A stretch of 45,778 nucleotides of DNA from UMGS1696 sp964621165 (lineage in GTDB: Bacteria; Bacillota; Clostridia; Oscillospirales; CAG-272), in NCBI GenBank assembly GCA_964621165.1, contig CAZULC010000017.1, positions 1 to 45,778 of the forward strand. The letters run 5' to 3'. The notes below the pieces were generated by a model that did no database searches, was not told where the DNA came from, and worked only from the letters and a program-made list of their open reading frames with translations. The translations under genes were made by a program, and so were the position numbers. This document shows, in pieces, positions 1 through 9,414 of the stretch; position 1 is the stretch's first letter; every line of letters begins with the position of its first letter.

Positions 1-587
1 AATTGTCTTAATCGGGAACGGAAATTCCTTTTTGAGCATCTTCAGAAATCTCACTGTGTTTTCCTGGGTGTGCTCTTCGAAGCCGTACACAAACCGTATG
101 CGTGTGCACTCGTCTATCGCCGTCCACTGGTACAAATGCTTTCCTTCAAGGCGCAGTTTTCCCTTCAGGCAGTTATACGGCACCTCTTTTACGTCGATCT
201 GTACCTTTTCGCCGGGGTAATTCAGCTCCGGATACCTGCTGAGGTTGGTTCTTGGAGGTTTTTCTTCTTGTTCGGCGTCCCAAGTCCGATTCGCTTTGCG
301 GCGTATACCATTCCACTGAAGCTGCGCTTGTAACCTGCCTTAATAGCTGCGTCACCCCATCCCAGCCGTAACGGAGGAAATTCGCCTTAAAAGCCTCTTT
401 TATCAACTTTTATTTCTCTGACGTGTGCCTTTTTGGATGGCTGTTGGGACGATGTGACCTTTCAGCAAGGGACTGCCACGTTCCGTCATAGCGTTTGCAC
501 CACTATTTCACGCTTGACAGTCTGACGCCGTATTACCGAGCCGCAAAACTTTTGCCTTTTGTGTACCTTTTGTGATATAATATTCAT
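1..587 (-). pseudogene. IS481-family transposase remnant, cut by window edge
   Basis: Reading the minus strand in three frames rebuilds a DDE transposase. An N-terminal helix-turn-helix (YGVRLSSVK, then CKRYDGTWQSLAERSHRP) is followed by GWDG, SFSGMVYAAKRIGLG and the catalytic-core start PGEKVQIDVKEVPYNCLKG with YQWTAIDECTR. This order is typical of IS481-type enzymes; the first catalytic Asp is in QIDV. The gene is broken by in-frame stops at 533-535, 503-505 and 410-412 and by frameshifts near 345 and 260. The original start is probably the ATG at 585-587, preceded by an AGAGGA-like ribosome site. The rest of the catalytic core lies beyond position 1. No terminal inverted repeat could be identified. 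Confidence 0.8.
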
Positions 588-687
588 GGGAAGTTCCTCT
601 CCTGTATGGAATGTTTGTTGTGGACTACATTATACCATATTTTTTGGGGGGGACTTCCTGTTTTGTTGTTGGTGGGGTTATTTCGTT

Positions 688-1884
688 TTAGCATATACAC
701 GTGGGAATATTACAGGAGCAGAGCCAGTTGATTCCAGAGTATATTCCCTTCTCGAAATATTTGCCGTACCAGTAATAGTAAATATTCGCCCGCGCCTTTC
801 CGCCGACTGCTTTGTCCTTGCCGACGATGTTGCACCCGGGACTGAAGCTGCCGCTGTCTCCTTCCGATACCTCGTCCACCAAGAACCAGCCGTATCCGCC
901 GTCCTTTCTCACGGGATATGGATCGTCCTGCAGATTCAGACGCTCATACTTGACCTTTTTGATTAAATCCTTGAGCACTTGGGGAACCACGAAATATCCC
1001 AGCCGCTCCATGCCGAATCCGCTTCCGTAAAAGTCCATCCCGAAGACCTCTTCCGCTTTTTTAATGAACATTTACCTGTCCGTGATTTTCCCAACAAGGT
1101 CCGCTGAGGCTTTTTCGATGTGTTTTTTTGTCATCGAGGCTCAGGATGATGAAATTTGCGGCGTATTTGTTTTTGCCGACCCTGCATACCGCATCGCCGT
1201 ACTCCAGCCGGGGAAGCTCGTCCTCGATGTACATTGCGGGAATTCCGGTGGCAAGGCTGATTTCGTCGACCGTCAGGGGCTTTTCGTAGGCACAGGCGCA
1301 TATTGCCCGGGACAGCTTGGTGTGCAGGTATTTGTCAGGGTTCATTGACCCACGGCAGGAGGTGGTGTTCCAGTTGATTCTTGAGTATACTTTTTCCATG
1401 GTGTTTTCTCCTATTCTGTTTCTGATTTTTCCCGTCCGCTGTTCAGACGCCATTTTATAGTGGTTCCCGGAAGGGAATATTTCCGTGAGAGGGATTTTAC
1501 CGACATGCTGCCAATGTAGTAGTCGACGAAAATACTGCGGTATTCGGCACAGAGGGTGTGAAATGCGCGGAAAACCGCCTCGTATTCCCACTCACCTTCG
1601 TTATCGTCGGCACAGCTGTCCACCTCGACGGAATCGAAAAACGCGTCGTTTCCCGAGTAGGTCATAACAGAATTGTTTTTTGCATCGATGAGCCGTGCCC
1701 AGCGGTTGTGTGCGACCCGCCAGACCCAGCCTTCAAGGGACTCAATCCTGTATTTTTCATTCCCTCGAGGACGTGGCAGATTATCTAGCCGGCCAGATCC
1801 TCCGCGTCATAGGTGTTTTCCAGTCTTCTGCGGCAGAACAGGTATATCGGCTCTATGTAGGGTATGATTTTGTCCTCGTTCATT
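688..1884 (-). pseudogene. Degraded sigma-70-like RNA polymerase sigma factor
   Basis: Frames joined on the minus strand give a sigma factor-like protein. It starts MNEDKIIPYIEPIYLFCRRR with an AEDLAG region-2 motif, then EGWVWRVAHNRWARL, then a region-4 helix-turn-helix (MSVKSLSRKYSLPGTTIKWRLN). A long tail follows with a winged-helix-like EKPLTVDEISLATGIP segment and RKDGGYGWFLVDE. This resembles large accessory sigma-70 proteins of gut Clostridia. Lesions: a TAG stop after AEDLAG, single-base indels at A-runs (plus-strand T-runs at 1753-1757, 1426-1430 and 1123-1129) and a TAA near 1071. The C-terminus fades out near 690, next to the transposase remnant. Clustering of indels in homopolymers leaves assembly error as an alternative for some lesions, but the two stop codons argue for real decay. 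Confidence 0.65.
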
Positions 1885-1984
1885 ATTCCGCTTCCTTTCG
1901 TTTGAACTGTGCAATCATGATTACACCTATATAGTGCAGAAAAATCAGAATGGATAGGTGTTTTTTGAAAAATATTTTTTCAGT

Positions 1985-2022
1985 CGAAAAAGAGCCTGCG
2001 TGAGACTGCCCATACAAGCTCT
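1985..2022 (-). terminator. Rho-independent terminator of the Gld-like ABC operon
   Basis: On the minus strand an 8-bp stem (AGAGCTTG with CAGGCTCT, one G-U pair) is followed by a T-run. It sits just after the stop of the DUF4340 gene. Confidence 0.75.
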
Positions 2023-2030
2023 TCTTTATT

Positions 2031-2993
2031 CTATTGAACCAAGGCCAATATCGCGTCAACTGTCTCCGCCGGCTCAAGGTAGACTATATCCGACTTTTCC
2101 GGCTGGACGTAGTAGCCCTCATCGGTTTTTTCGCCGATTGTCACGGTATAGCTGGTGCTGAGGTAGGTGGTGGAAGAATTGCCGCTCTCGTCGGTGGTGG
2201 TTTTGCCCCGCTTGAAGTTCACGACGACTGTGTTTTCCCCGTCAAGTCCGTAGGATGCGCGTTCGTCCTCGTCGGAGTAGTAGTCGGCAACAGTCGTGAG
2301 AGTCAGCTCCTTCACAAGGCCTACCGCGTTTTCCTTTTCCTCGTCTCCGGTGACGCTTGCCTTGACTCCGGCTTTTGTCACATCAACTGATTCTACATAA
2401 GTCATATCAGTCCATTCCGTCGTGGGCATTTCGTCAAGGGTCATGAGGTCGTCGAGGGTGTAGCTGAAGTACGAGAGCAGGCCCGAGCTGATCATGTACA
2501 TCTCCCCGTCAGCCGAGAAGTAATAGCAGGAGTTGAAACTGTTGTAGTTCCCAATTTTGTAGGTGTGGGAGTCTCCGCCGTAGTTTACTTCAATAATATA
2601 TGCGGGTTCGTCAAGTCCGTAGTCCCCGTCGCTTCCCTCGTCAACCGTGCATTCCACCGCGATTTTGGCAATAGCCGTCGCCATTGTGGAGACAGTGTTC
2701 TGGTCCAGCGGGAAATGCCCGTCCCCGTCCCAACTCCACTCTGAGTCGGCGTAGGTGAAGGACATCTCATCCCCGCCGGACTTTGTATAGCTCAGGTGGG
2801 TCATGGTCTCCGCGTCGTAGTCAGCTATGAGAACTTCCTGATTCTCCTCCGCCAGTCGTGCCGCTTCTTCCTCTTCAGCCTTCCGGTTTGCTTTTGACAG
2901 GACTGCGTAAACGATAAGAAGGACTGCCAGTACGCACACCAGCATAATCATAGGAAGAAATTTGTTTTTCTTTTTCTTTTTTGCGCTGTTCAT
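2031..2993 (-). CDS. DUF4340 domain protein of Gld-like ABC operon
   Basis: A 320-residue protein with a basic N-terminus, one membrane segment (about residues 14-33) and a large extracytoplasmic domain rich in Asp, Glu, Tyr and Ser. Segments such as DYGLDEPAYIIEVNYGG and YKIGNYN are typical of DUF4340, a family found behind Gld-type ABC transporter genes. It is the last gene of a four-gene operon and overlaps the stop of the upstream gene by one base (TAATG), so the two are probably translationally coupled. Its exact function is unknown. From its position it is probably an outward-facing partner of the auxiliary GldG-like protein. A terminator follows at once. Confidence 0.85.
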   Translation of the reverse strand: MNSAKKKKKNKFLPMIMLVCVLAVLLIVYAVLSKANRKAEEEEAARLAEENQEVLIADYDAETMTHLSYTKSGGDEMSFTYADSEWSWDGDGHFPLDQNTVSTMATAIAKIAVECTVDEGSDGDYGLDEPAYIIEVNYGGDSHTYKIGNYNSFNSCYYFSADGEMYMISSGLLSYFSYTLDDLMTLDEMPTTEWTDMTYVESVDVTKAGVKASVTGDEEKENAVGLVKELTLTTVADYYSDEDERASYGLDGENTVVVNFKRGKTTTDESGNSSTTYLSTSYTVTIGEKTDEGYYVQPEKSDIVYLEPAETVDAILALVQ

Positions 2994-4471
2994 TATTTCT
3001 TTCTTCTCCTAAACCATACTACAAATCCGGTTACGAATACGGTTATCGGTATAATAAAGATGAGTACAACCGACCAGATTGCCGCGTCAGCCGAGGTCAC
3101 AGCCAGAGCCTCAACCTGAAGACTCTTTGCCATAATCGACAGGTTGATCTTGTTTTCGCACATCCAGCCTAGAGAGGCCATGAACACAGCTGAGTTGCCG
3201 CCGGACACCCATGAATCCGCTCCGGAATCCACTATTGCAGGGGATGAGTACCAGACAAACTTGTACTCCTCGCTTCTCTCGCCGTTTGAGTCCCCGGTGA
3301 CTGAGGCTCCGATGTACATGGTTCCGGATATGTCGCCGTCGGCTTTGGACAGATCTTCCGAGGTGAGGTCAGCCTTCACGTATGCTCCTGAGGAGGTGTA
3401 AAGCAGGGGTGTGACGTCATGGGTCCCATCGGAGATGATTCCGTGGGCGGCGTTTGTAAGGGCGTAAATGTTTTTATTCTCCAGCATTGACATGGGTTCG
3501 GTTGAAGTTGAGCCGAGAGACGGGAGCAGGTAGTGGGGCTGCATCATGTAGTGGTTCGAGTCCGTCTCGATCACAAGACCGTCCACCGGCTCAAGTCCCA
3601 CGTACTTCGCGACTGAGGTGAGGTTGGGCATTTTGGAACTGCTGTAGTTCAGCGCACCTGTGATTAAAATTATGCTTCCGCCGTCGTCAATGTAGGAAAT
3701 GAACTTCTCCGCTTCATCTGATGATATGTCGGCGGTGGGATTTATAATCAGCACAGCCGTTGCGTCGTCAGGAACCTTGTCGTAGGTCAGCATGGACAGC
3801 TCTTCCCACTGGATGTTCTCGGATGTGACGTATGTTGAGTAGGTCTCGTCAAGTTCAGTTTCACCATGGCCTGTGAGGGCGTAAGCTTTGGGCAAATCGT
3901 CCCGGGTTACGTAGTCGAGAGCCGTTGTAATTGAAAGCTCGCCGTTGAAGTACTGCGTTCCCGTAGGTATCTGGCCATAGTAATAGTAGTAGTACAATTC
4001 TTCATCAGAGTACTCAGTGGTGTATATTTCATAGTAGTCAACGGCGTAGCTTCTCTTTCCGCTGACTGCAATGACCGAGTTCTGGTTAAGGGACTGAGTG
4101 GTGTACTGCTCAATGAAGGTGGGGTTTGTCACAGGGTCGATGTTCTTCACCTTGATTTTTGAGTTCAGATCCGTGTACCTTGTAAGAAGTTCCTCAATTA
4201 AGCTGTCCTCAGATCCCCGCTGTGCGATAAGATAGAATGTCACGTCTTCATCAACTGAGCTTATGACCGACCGTGTTTCGGCACCTATGGTGTAAAGTTC
4301 CTCGCCAGACATATCTATTTTCGTTACGGAAGACGGAAGCTCACCCACAAGAAGGTTAACCACAATTACAACAGCTATTACTACAATGGTCATAGTGATG
4401 GAAAACGAGCCGATTTTCAGGTATTTTTTATTTACGCCGTTCTTTGGCTTTGTTTGTTTTTCTTTGTTCAT
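2993..4471 (-). CDS. GldG-like auxiliary ABC transporter protein
   Basis: A 492-residue protein with an N-terminal membrane helix (about residues 20-42), a long outside domain and a C-terminal helix ending in a basic RRRKK anchor. The middle contains ALTGHGE and DDGGSIILITGAL, typical of the ABC-type auxiliary domain of GldG/ABC_transp_aux proteins. These are known from gliding motility in Bacteroidetes but are widespread in Firmicutes, where their substrate is unknown. An oddity is a run of six tyrosines in the EELYYYYYYGQ segment. It lies between the permease and DUF4340 genes in one operon. It is very probably a structural subunit rather than an enzyme. Confidence 0.85.
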   Translation of the reverse strand: MNKEKQTKPKNGVNKKYLKIGSFSITMTIVVIAVVIVVNLLVGELPSSVTKIDMSGEELYTIGAETRSVISSVDEDVTFYLIAQRGSEDSLIEELLTRYTDLNSKIKVKNIDPVTNPTFIEQYTTQSLNQNSVIAVSGKRSYAVDYYEIYTTEYSDEELYYYYYYGQIPTGTQYFNGELSITTALDYVTRDDLPKAYALTGHGETELDETYSTYVTSENIQWEELSMLTYDKVPDDATAVLIINPTADISSDEAEKFISYIDDGGSIILITGALNYSSSKMPNLTSVAKYVGLEPVDGLVIETDSNHYMMQPHYLLPSLGSTSTEPMSMLENKNIYALTNAAHGIISDGTHDVTPLLYTSSGAYVKADLTSEDLSKADGDISGTMYIGASVTGDSNGERSEEYKFVWYSSPAIVDSGADSWVSGGNSAVFMASLGWMCENKINLSIMAKSLQVEALAVTSADAAIWSVVLIFIIPITVFVTGFVVWFRRRKK

Positions 4472-4489
4472 GTCAGTTCAAGCTCCTTT

Positions 4490-5353
4490 TCAGTTCCATC
4501 TCTTCTTTTCCATAGACTGGTTTGTCAGGTACACGAACAGAGCCGCTATGGAAATGTAGAACACTATAGTAGACAAATCGAGCATACCCGTCTGAAATGA
4601 TGTGAGACGGTCAAAGAGGGCAAGGGACGACAGAAGCGAAGGTATAGCTCCTTCAAACACATCCGGCTTGATAAGGTACACCACAACAACAGCAGCCGAC
4701 AGAACTACTCCCAGAGTCACAGAAACTGCAGTGTTCTTTATCATGTTTTGGACAACAAGAGCCACTGCTACCACGATAAGTATGAATCCTGCAAGGGAAA
4801 CTGACGCGGATGTTGAAATCATGTTTGCGATTCCTGACATGAAGTATATGAGAACCAGTACACCCAGGCTCAACACCGCCGCTATTACCTGACTTTCAGT
4901 TGTAGAGGAGATGAACATTCCGATTGAAATAAGAGCCGCACCCAGAAGGAAGAATGACAACAGGCAGACATAAGCCGAGCTAAGCTGAACTGTGCCGAAG
5001 CCCGCAAGAATCAGTGGGTAGAAGGACATAATAAGGCATGGGAGGAACAGGACAGTCAGCATTGCGAAATATTTTGCCAGCACCACACTGCTCATGCTGA
5101 TTGGCAGAGAGTAAAGGAGCTGGTCGGTACGGGAGTGCTTTTCCTCAGCCACGGAGCGCATAGTGATAATCGGAATTACAAGAAGATATATAAACGAAAT
5201 GGCGTTCAGTGTCAGTTCGAAGTAGGGATAACGTCCATCCAAATTGTAGTTTACAGTGAAAATTCCGGCGATAAGCAGTAAAAAACCTATGAAAACAGCT
5301 CCCGTCATGCCGGTGAAGTAGCTTTTAAGCTCTTTTTTATATACAGCCGTCAT
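4490..5353 (-). CDS. ABC-2 type permease (GldF-like)
   Basis: A 287-residue integral membrane protein with about six hydrophobic segments, including the N-terminal MTGAVFIGFLLLIAGIF. The motif RSVAEEKHSRTDQLLYSLP is the amphipathic signature of ABC-2 permeases that couple to an ATPase. The start is two bases after the stop of the ATPase gene and the next gene begins 18 bases downstream, so the three form one transcript. It is the membrane pore of the complex. The substrate cannot be read from the sequence. Confidence 0.9.
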   Translation of the reverse strand: MTAVYKKELKSYFTGMTGAVFIGFLLLIAGIFTVNYNLDGRYPYFELTLNAISFIYLLVIPIITMRSVAEEKHSRTDQLLYSLPISMSSVVLAKYFAMLTVLFLPCLIMSFYPLILAGFGTVQLSSAYVCLLSFFLLGAALISIGMFISSTTESQVIAAVLSLGVLVLIYFMSGIANMISTSASVSLAGFILIVVAVALVVQNMIKNTAVSVTLGVVLSAAVVVVYLIKPDVFEGAIPSLLSSLALFDRLTSFQTGMLDLSTIVFYISIAALFVYLTNQSMEKKRWN

Positions 5354-5355
5354 TT

Positions 5356-6537
5356 TTATTCCTCCTTATTATCGTTATTCCCGCCGAAGAGGGGTTTATA
5401 TTCTTCAGAGTCGGGTTTGTCTTTGGACTTTGACTTTTTCTCAGGTGTCGTCTCTTCCGGCTGGGATTCGCATTCCGGCTGAGCTTCGGCTGATTCAGGC
5501 TCGTTTTTTTCCGCACCACCGGACTTTTCGAGGTCGTCAAGCACACGGTCAACGTATTTTTCTTCCGAAGTCTCCGGGAGTGCCGCCTCATTCCCGCTCT
5601 TGTCCGAGGTCAGCTCAAGGAACACCTTCTCTAGAGTCACTTCCTCGTATTCCATTGAGAGAATCGGCATTTTTGCATCGGCAAAGCGGAAGAACAGCTC
5701 CTCCCGTATGTCGTTTTCGCTTGACGCTGCAATTCTTGCATGAACTGTTTTACTTTTACCATTGTTCACGGTCGAATATTCAGCTGAAAGCGCACCGGGA
5801 ATGGACGAAATAATCTTCTCCCCCAGATTCCGCTCGCCCCTGAAGGTCAGGTCAACGTAGTTCTTGCCCTCGTACTTCTTCGTCAGGTTTTCGAGGGTAT
5901 CCGACGCCACGACTTTACCACGGGAAATGATGATGACATAATCGCACACGGCGGAAATTTCCGTCAGGATGTGGCTAGAAAGAACCACGGTGTGTTCCCT
6001 GCCAAGCTCACGTATCAGGTCGCGGATTTCGATTATCTGGCGTGGGTCAAGTCCAACTGTAGGTTCGTCGAGAATTATAACCTTTGGCGAGCCGATAATA
6101 GCCTGAGCGATTCCAACTCTCTGGCGGTAGCCTTTAGACAGGTTTTTGATGAGCCTGCCCGAGTATTCCTCAAGTCCGGTTTTCTTTATCACCCGCTCGA
6201 CTTCCTTGTAGAGCTTGTCCCCACGCAATCCCTTGGCTTCACCCACGAACTCGAGATATTCAGCCGACGTCATGTCGGTGTAGAGAGGCGGCAGCTCGGG
6301 AAGATAGCCGATGGCGGACTTGGCTCCCACCGGGTCCTCGTAGATGTCGCATCCGTCAACCGTGACTTCCCCCGACGTAGCCGCGAGACAGCCCGTGATG
6401 ATGTTCATTGTGGTTGACTTTCCCGCGCCGTTTGGTCCGAGGAAGCCGTAAATCATGCCCGGCTGAATCGTAAAGCTGACGTCCCGCACAGCCTCCACGT
6501 CGCCGTATTTCTTGACGAGATTTTTTACTTCAATCAA
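5356..6537 (-). CDS. ABC transporter ATP-binding protein (GldA-like) with charged tail
   Basis: A 393-residue ABC ATPase. Walker A is GPNGAGKST (residues 34-42), the signature is the LSKGYRQR variant usual for NatA/GldA-type proteins, Walker B is KVIILDEPTVGLD and the switch His is in LSSHIL. The predicted start is TTG at 6537, about 10 bases after AAGGAG; no ATG lies nearby in frame. The ATPase core ends near residue 310. A tail of about 80 residues follows, very rich in Glu, Lys, Pro and Ser and probably disordered, ending in PLFGGNNDNKEE. It is the first gene of the operon and energises the permease encoded next. A minus-strand TATAAT lies at 6642-6647, but no good -35 was found. Confidence 0.92.
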   Translation of the reverse strand: MIEVKNLVKKYGDVEAVRDVSFTIQPGMIYGFLGPNGAGKSTTMNIITGCLAATSGEVTVDGCDIYEDPVGAKSAIGYLPELPPLYTDMTSAEYLEFVGEAKGLRGDKLYKEVERVIKKTGLEEYSGRLIKNLSKGYRQRVGIAQAIIGSPKVIILDEPTVGLDPRQIIEIRDLIRELGREHTVVLSSHILTEISAVCDYVIIISRGKVVASDTLENLTKKYEGKNYVDLTFRGERNLGEKIISSIPGALSAEYSTVNNGKSKTVHARIAASSENDIREELFFRFADAKMPILSMEYEEVTLEKVFLELTSDKSGNEAALPETSEEKYVDRVLDDLEKSGGAEKNEPESAEAQPECESQPEETTPEKKSKSKDKPDSEEYKPLFGGNNDNKEE

Positions 6538-6714
6538 TTTTATCTTACTCCTTTGTAAGGTTCATTTTTATTTTTCCACATAATTTCCCGGTATTTGGTA
6601 TAATTTCACCTCACCGGAAAAAAATATACATTCACATTTTGATTATAGCACCAATTAGTGATAATCCTGTGAACATCAGCAAAAAAATATTAAAAAAAGA
6701 ACCGCGATTGTATA

Positions 6715-6743
6715 TTGCAAAAGTCACGATTATGTTGTATAAT
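6715..6743 (+). promoter_or_regulatory. Sigma-A type promoter for the MreB-like gene
   Basis: TTGCAA at 6715-6720, a 17-base spacer and a perfect TATAAT at 6738-6743. It lies about 130 bases upstream of the gene. The rest of the 6538-6872 gap is AT-rich and shows no gene. Confidence 0.7.
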
Positions 6744-6872
6744 GTAGTTTAAGTTATTTTAAGCGGGGATATTATTGCTTTCGTTTGAAAAATTGCACCT
6801 GTTCCCCGCAGTAAGCGGAATGAATTGTAAGTATAAAGGAACATTAAATACAGCAGAAGTACGGAGAAACAG

Positions 6873-7889
6873 ATGAGCAAGGACATCGGAATAGACTTGG
6901 GAACGGCTACGGTTCTGGTTTATGTCAAGGGCAAAGGCATTGTTATAAAGGAGCCGTCGGTCGTTGCCATAGATAAAAACACCGATACTGTATTGAAGGT
7001 CGGGAGAGAAGCTCAGCTCATGCTCGGACGCACTCCCGGAAATATTACGGCAATACGCCCCTTACGCGACGGGGTCATAAGCCAGTATGAAATAACACTC
7101 AGAATGCTGCAGCACTTTATCAAGAAAGCATGCGGCACAATGATTTTCAAGCCGAGGGTTGTAATCTGCGTACCCTCAGGCATAAACGAGGTCGAGGAAA
7201 GAGCGGTAGTTGACGCGGCAACTCAGGCGGGGGCAAGACGTACATACCTGATAGAAGAGCCTGTGGCGGCTGCAATCGGCGCGGGAATCAACATATCAGC
7301 CCCACGAGGTCACATGGTTGTTGACATCGGCGGAGGAACCACTGACATAGCGGTGCTGTCTCTGGGGGGAATCGTCGTGTCCGAATCCATAAAAGTAGCC
7401 GGTGACAAGTTCGACGAGGCTATAATCAGGTATGTGCGGCGCAAGCACAACGTCTTAATCGGTGAGAGGACGGCCGAGGAGATAAAAATCAAAATCGGCT
7501 GTGCGTGGCCCAGACAGGAGCCGAGACAGATTGAGGTCAAGGGACGGTGCCTGATTCAGGGACTGCCGAGGGTGGTGAGGATCCGCTCCGACGAAATACC
7601 GGACGCGCTGGAAGAGCCTATTACCGCAATAATCGAAGCCGTATGCTCGGTTATCGAGAGAACACCGCCGGAGCTGATTGGGGACATTCTCTCAAGCGGA
7701 ATCGTAATGACCGGCGGCGGAAGTCTGCTCTACGGACTTGACCGGCTTATCGAGTACGCCACTGAGATAAAAACCCGGGTGGCAAAGCGTGCGGTGTCCT
7801 GCGTGGCAATCGGAACGGGCAAGTGTCTCGAAAACCTGTCGGACGTACCCGAGGGGGAAATCAACATAACCAGACAGCACAGAAATTAG
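6873..7889 (+). CDS. MreB/Mbl-family cell-shape actin
   Basis: A 338-residue bacterial actin. The N-terminal phosphate-1 loop reads GIDLGTATVLVYVKGKG, the phosphate-2 loop MVVDIGGGTTDIAVLSLGG and the adenosine site IVMTGGGSLLYGLD. EEPVAAAIGAG is also typical. The length matches the family. MreB proteins polymerise on ATP beneath the membrane and guide cell-wall synthesis. The gene has its own promoter and no mreC or mreD follows; the next gene is a MATE exporter. It therefore resembles stand-alone Mbl/MreBH paralogues more than the mreBCD copy, but sequence alone does not settle which. The ATG has no strong Shine-Dalgarno match (GGAGA about 8 bases upstream). Confidence 0.93.
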   Translation: MSKDIGIDLGTATVLVYVKGKGIVIKEPSVVAIDKNTDTVLKVGREAQLMLGRTPGNITAIRPLRDGVISQYEITLRMLQHFIKKACGTMIFKPRVVICVPSGINEVEERAVVDAATQAGARRTYLIEEPVAAAIGAGINISAPRGHMVVDIGGGTTDIAVLSLGGIVVSESIKVAGDKFDEAIIRYVRRKHNVLIGERTAEEIKIKIGCAWPRQEPRQIEVKGRCLIQGLPRVVRIRSDEIPDALEEPITAIIEAVCSVIERTPPELIGDILSSGIVMTGGGSLLYGLDRLIEYATEIKTRVAKRAVSCVAIGTGKCLENLSDVPEGEINITRQHRN

Positions 7890-7965
7890 TGTGGAGTTAT
7901 TTCATTTTTTTCACCGGATTAAATAATCCAAATATAAAGTAAACATCATATTGTAAGGTGTCATC

Positions 7966-9381
7966 ATGAACAATGCTTTATTGACAAAGGACGGGGGTTA
8001 TCTTCTGTCCACACGAGATTGCCGTCGTGACTTCTGGCGGCGCTGGGGTCGGCTTCTTGTCACTATCGCGGCCCAGAACATCATAGTCTACGGCGTGAAC
8101 CTGCTCGACAACATCATGATTGGGCGGATCGGCGCGGAGTCGGAGCTTGCCATGTCCGGCGTATACATAGTGAACCAGATACAGTTCCTTCTTCAGTCCA
8201 TCTGCGGGGCTGTGGCTGACGGAACGGTGGTAATCTGCTCCCGGTTCTGGGGAGAGAAAAATCTGGACGGTATAAAAAAGGCCGGCGCCTGCTCCATGCA
8301 CTTCGGGCTGATTGTGTCGGGAGTAATGATGCTGGCGGCGCTTCTCTTCCCGGATCAGGTGCTGTGGCTTCTGACGGACAAGTCATACGTCATTGAAGAG
8401 GCGAAAAAATACCTGCTCATCGTAGCGTTCACCTATATGTTCTTTGCGGCGACTCAGGTGCTGCTGGGAATACTCCGAAGCGTGGAGACGGCGTTTATAG
8501 GTTTCGTCAACTCCTGCGCGGCTCTGGTTGTGAACCTGACCCTAAACTACATTTTGATTTTCGGTCACTTCGGCGCACCTGCCATGGGAATCCGGGGAGC
8601 CGCTGTCGCAACGCTGGTGTCCCGCATTGTGGAGTTTCTCATAGCGGTGATTTATATCGCGTTCTTTGACAAAAAGCTGAAATTGAAAATCACGGACTTT
8701 TTCAGGACTGAGCGTGAAATCACCAAAAAGTTCTACAAAGTCAGCATGCCGGTGGTGTTCTCGGGAGCTTCATGGGGTGTGGCAATGGCAATCCAGACCT
8801 CGATTCTCGGACGGCTCACGGACCCTGTAATCTCCGCAAACAGCATAGCGTCCACTGTATTCCAGATTATGTCAGTCTTCGTCTACGGCGCGGCTACGTC
8901 CTCCTCGATCATGATAGGAAAGACTATAGGAGAGGGCAAGGGCGGCAGCTTCGACATGCTCAAAAACGAGCTTAAGCACCGGGTAAAGTGGCTGCAGATT
9001 GACTATCTTTTGATGGGTGCGGCTACGGGGCTGGCAATATTCCTCTTCAAGGACGTTATAATCGGCTTCTACGACGTTACCTCCGAAACTCAGGGGCTGG
9101 CGGTGCAGTTCATGACGGTGCTGTCTGTGACGGTTGTGGGAACTGCGTACCAGATGACATGCCTGACCGGTATCGTTCGGGGCGGAGGCGACACCAACTT
9201 CGTCTTCTACAACGATATAATCTTCATGTGGTGCATTGTCCTGCCCTGCTCATACATCGCGGCGTTCGTTCTGGAGCTGAGTCCGGTTATGATTTTCATT
9301 GTCCTCAAGTCCGACCAGATAATAAAGTGCGCCGTTGCGGTGGTCAAGGTCAACAGGTACAAATGGATCAAGAAGTTTTAG
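7966..9381 (+). CDS. MATE-family multidrug/cation antiporter
   Basis: A 471-residue membrane protein with about 12 hydrophobic segments arranged as two similar halves. Family features include NLLDNIMIGRIG in the first helix, the QFLLQSICGAVADG segment and MGIRGAAVATLVSRIVEF. MATE proteins expel drugs or metabolites using sodium or proton gradients; the substrate is not predictable here. It follows the MreB-like gene after 76 bases with no clear promoter, so co-transcription is possible. Confidence 0.92.
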   Translation: MNNALLTKDGGYLLSTRDCRRDFWRRWGRLLVTIAAQNIIVYGVNLLDNIMIGRIGAESELAMSGVYIVNQIQFLLQSICGAVADGTVVICSRFWGEKNLDGIKKAGACSMHFGLIVSGVMMLAALLFPDQVLWLLTDKSYVIEEAKKYLLIVAFTYMFFAATQVLLGILRSVETAFIGFVNSCAALVVNLTLNYILIFGHFGAPAMGIRGAAVATLVSRIVEFLIAVIYIAFFDKKLKLKITDFFRTEREITKKFYKVSMPVVFSGASWGVAMAIQTSILGRLTDPVISANSIASTVFQIMSVFVYGAATSSSIMIGKTIGEGKGGSFDMLKNELKHRVKWLQIDYLLMGAATGLAIFLFKDVIIGFYDVTSETQGLAVQFMTVLSVTVVGTAYQMTCLTGIVRGGGDTNFVFYNDIIFMWCIVLPCSYIAAFVLELSPVMIFIVLKSDQIIKCAVAVVKVNRYKWIKKF

Positions 9382-9414
9382 AGCAAAATTATTGTAAATT
9401 TTAGAAAAAAGGTA

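Noticed and set aside
1061..1591. A 176-residue protein read as a separate gene
   Set aside because: Its second half is the middle of the sigma-like pseudogene, and the first part is out-of-frame sequence.
6599..6604. Plus-strand TATAAT as a promoter
   Set aside because: No -35 box at a workable distance and no gene for 270 bases; the better mreB promoter is at 6715-6743.
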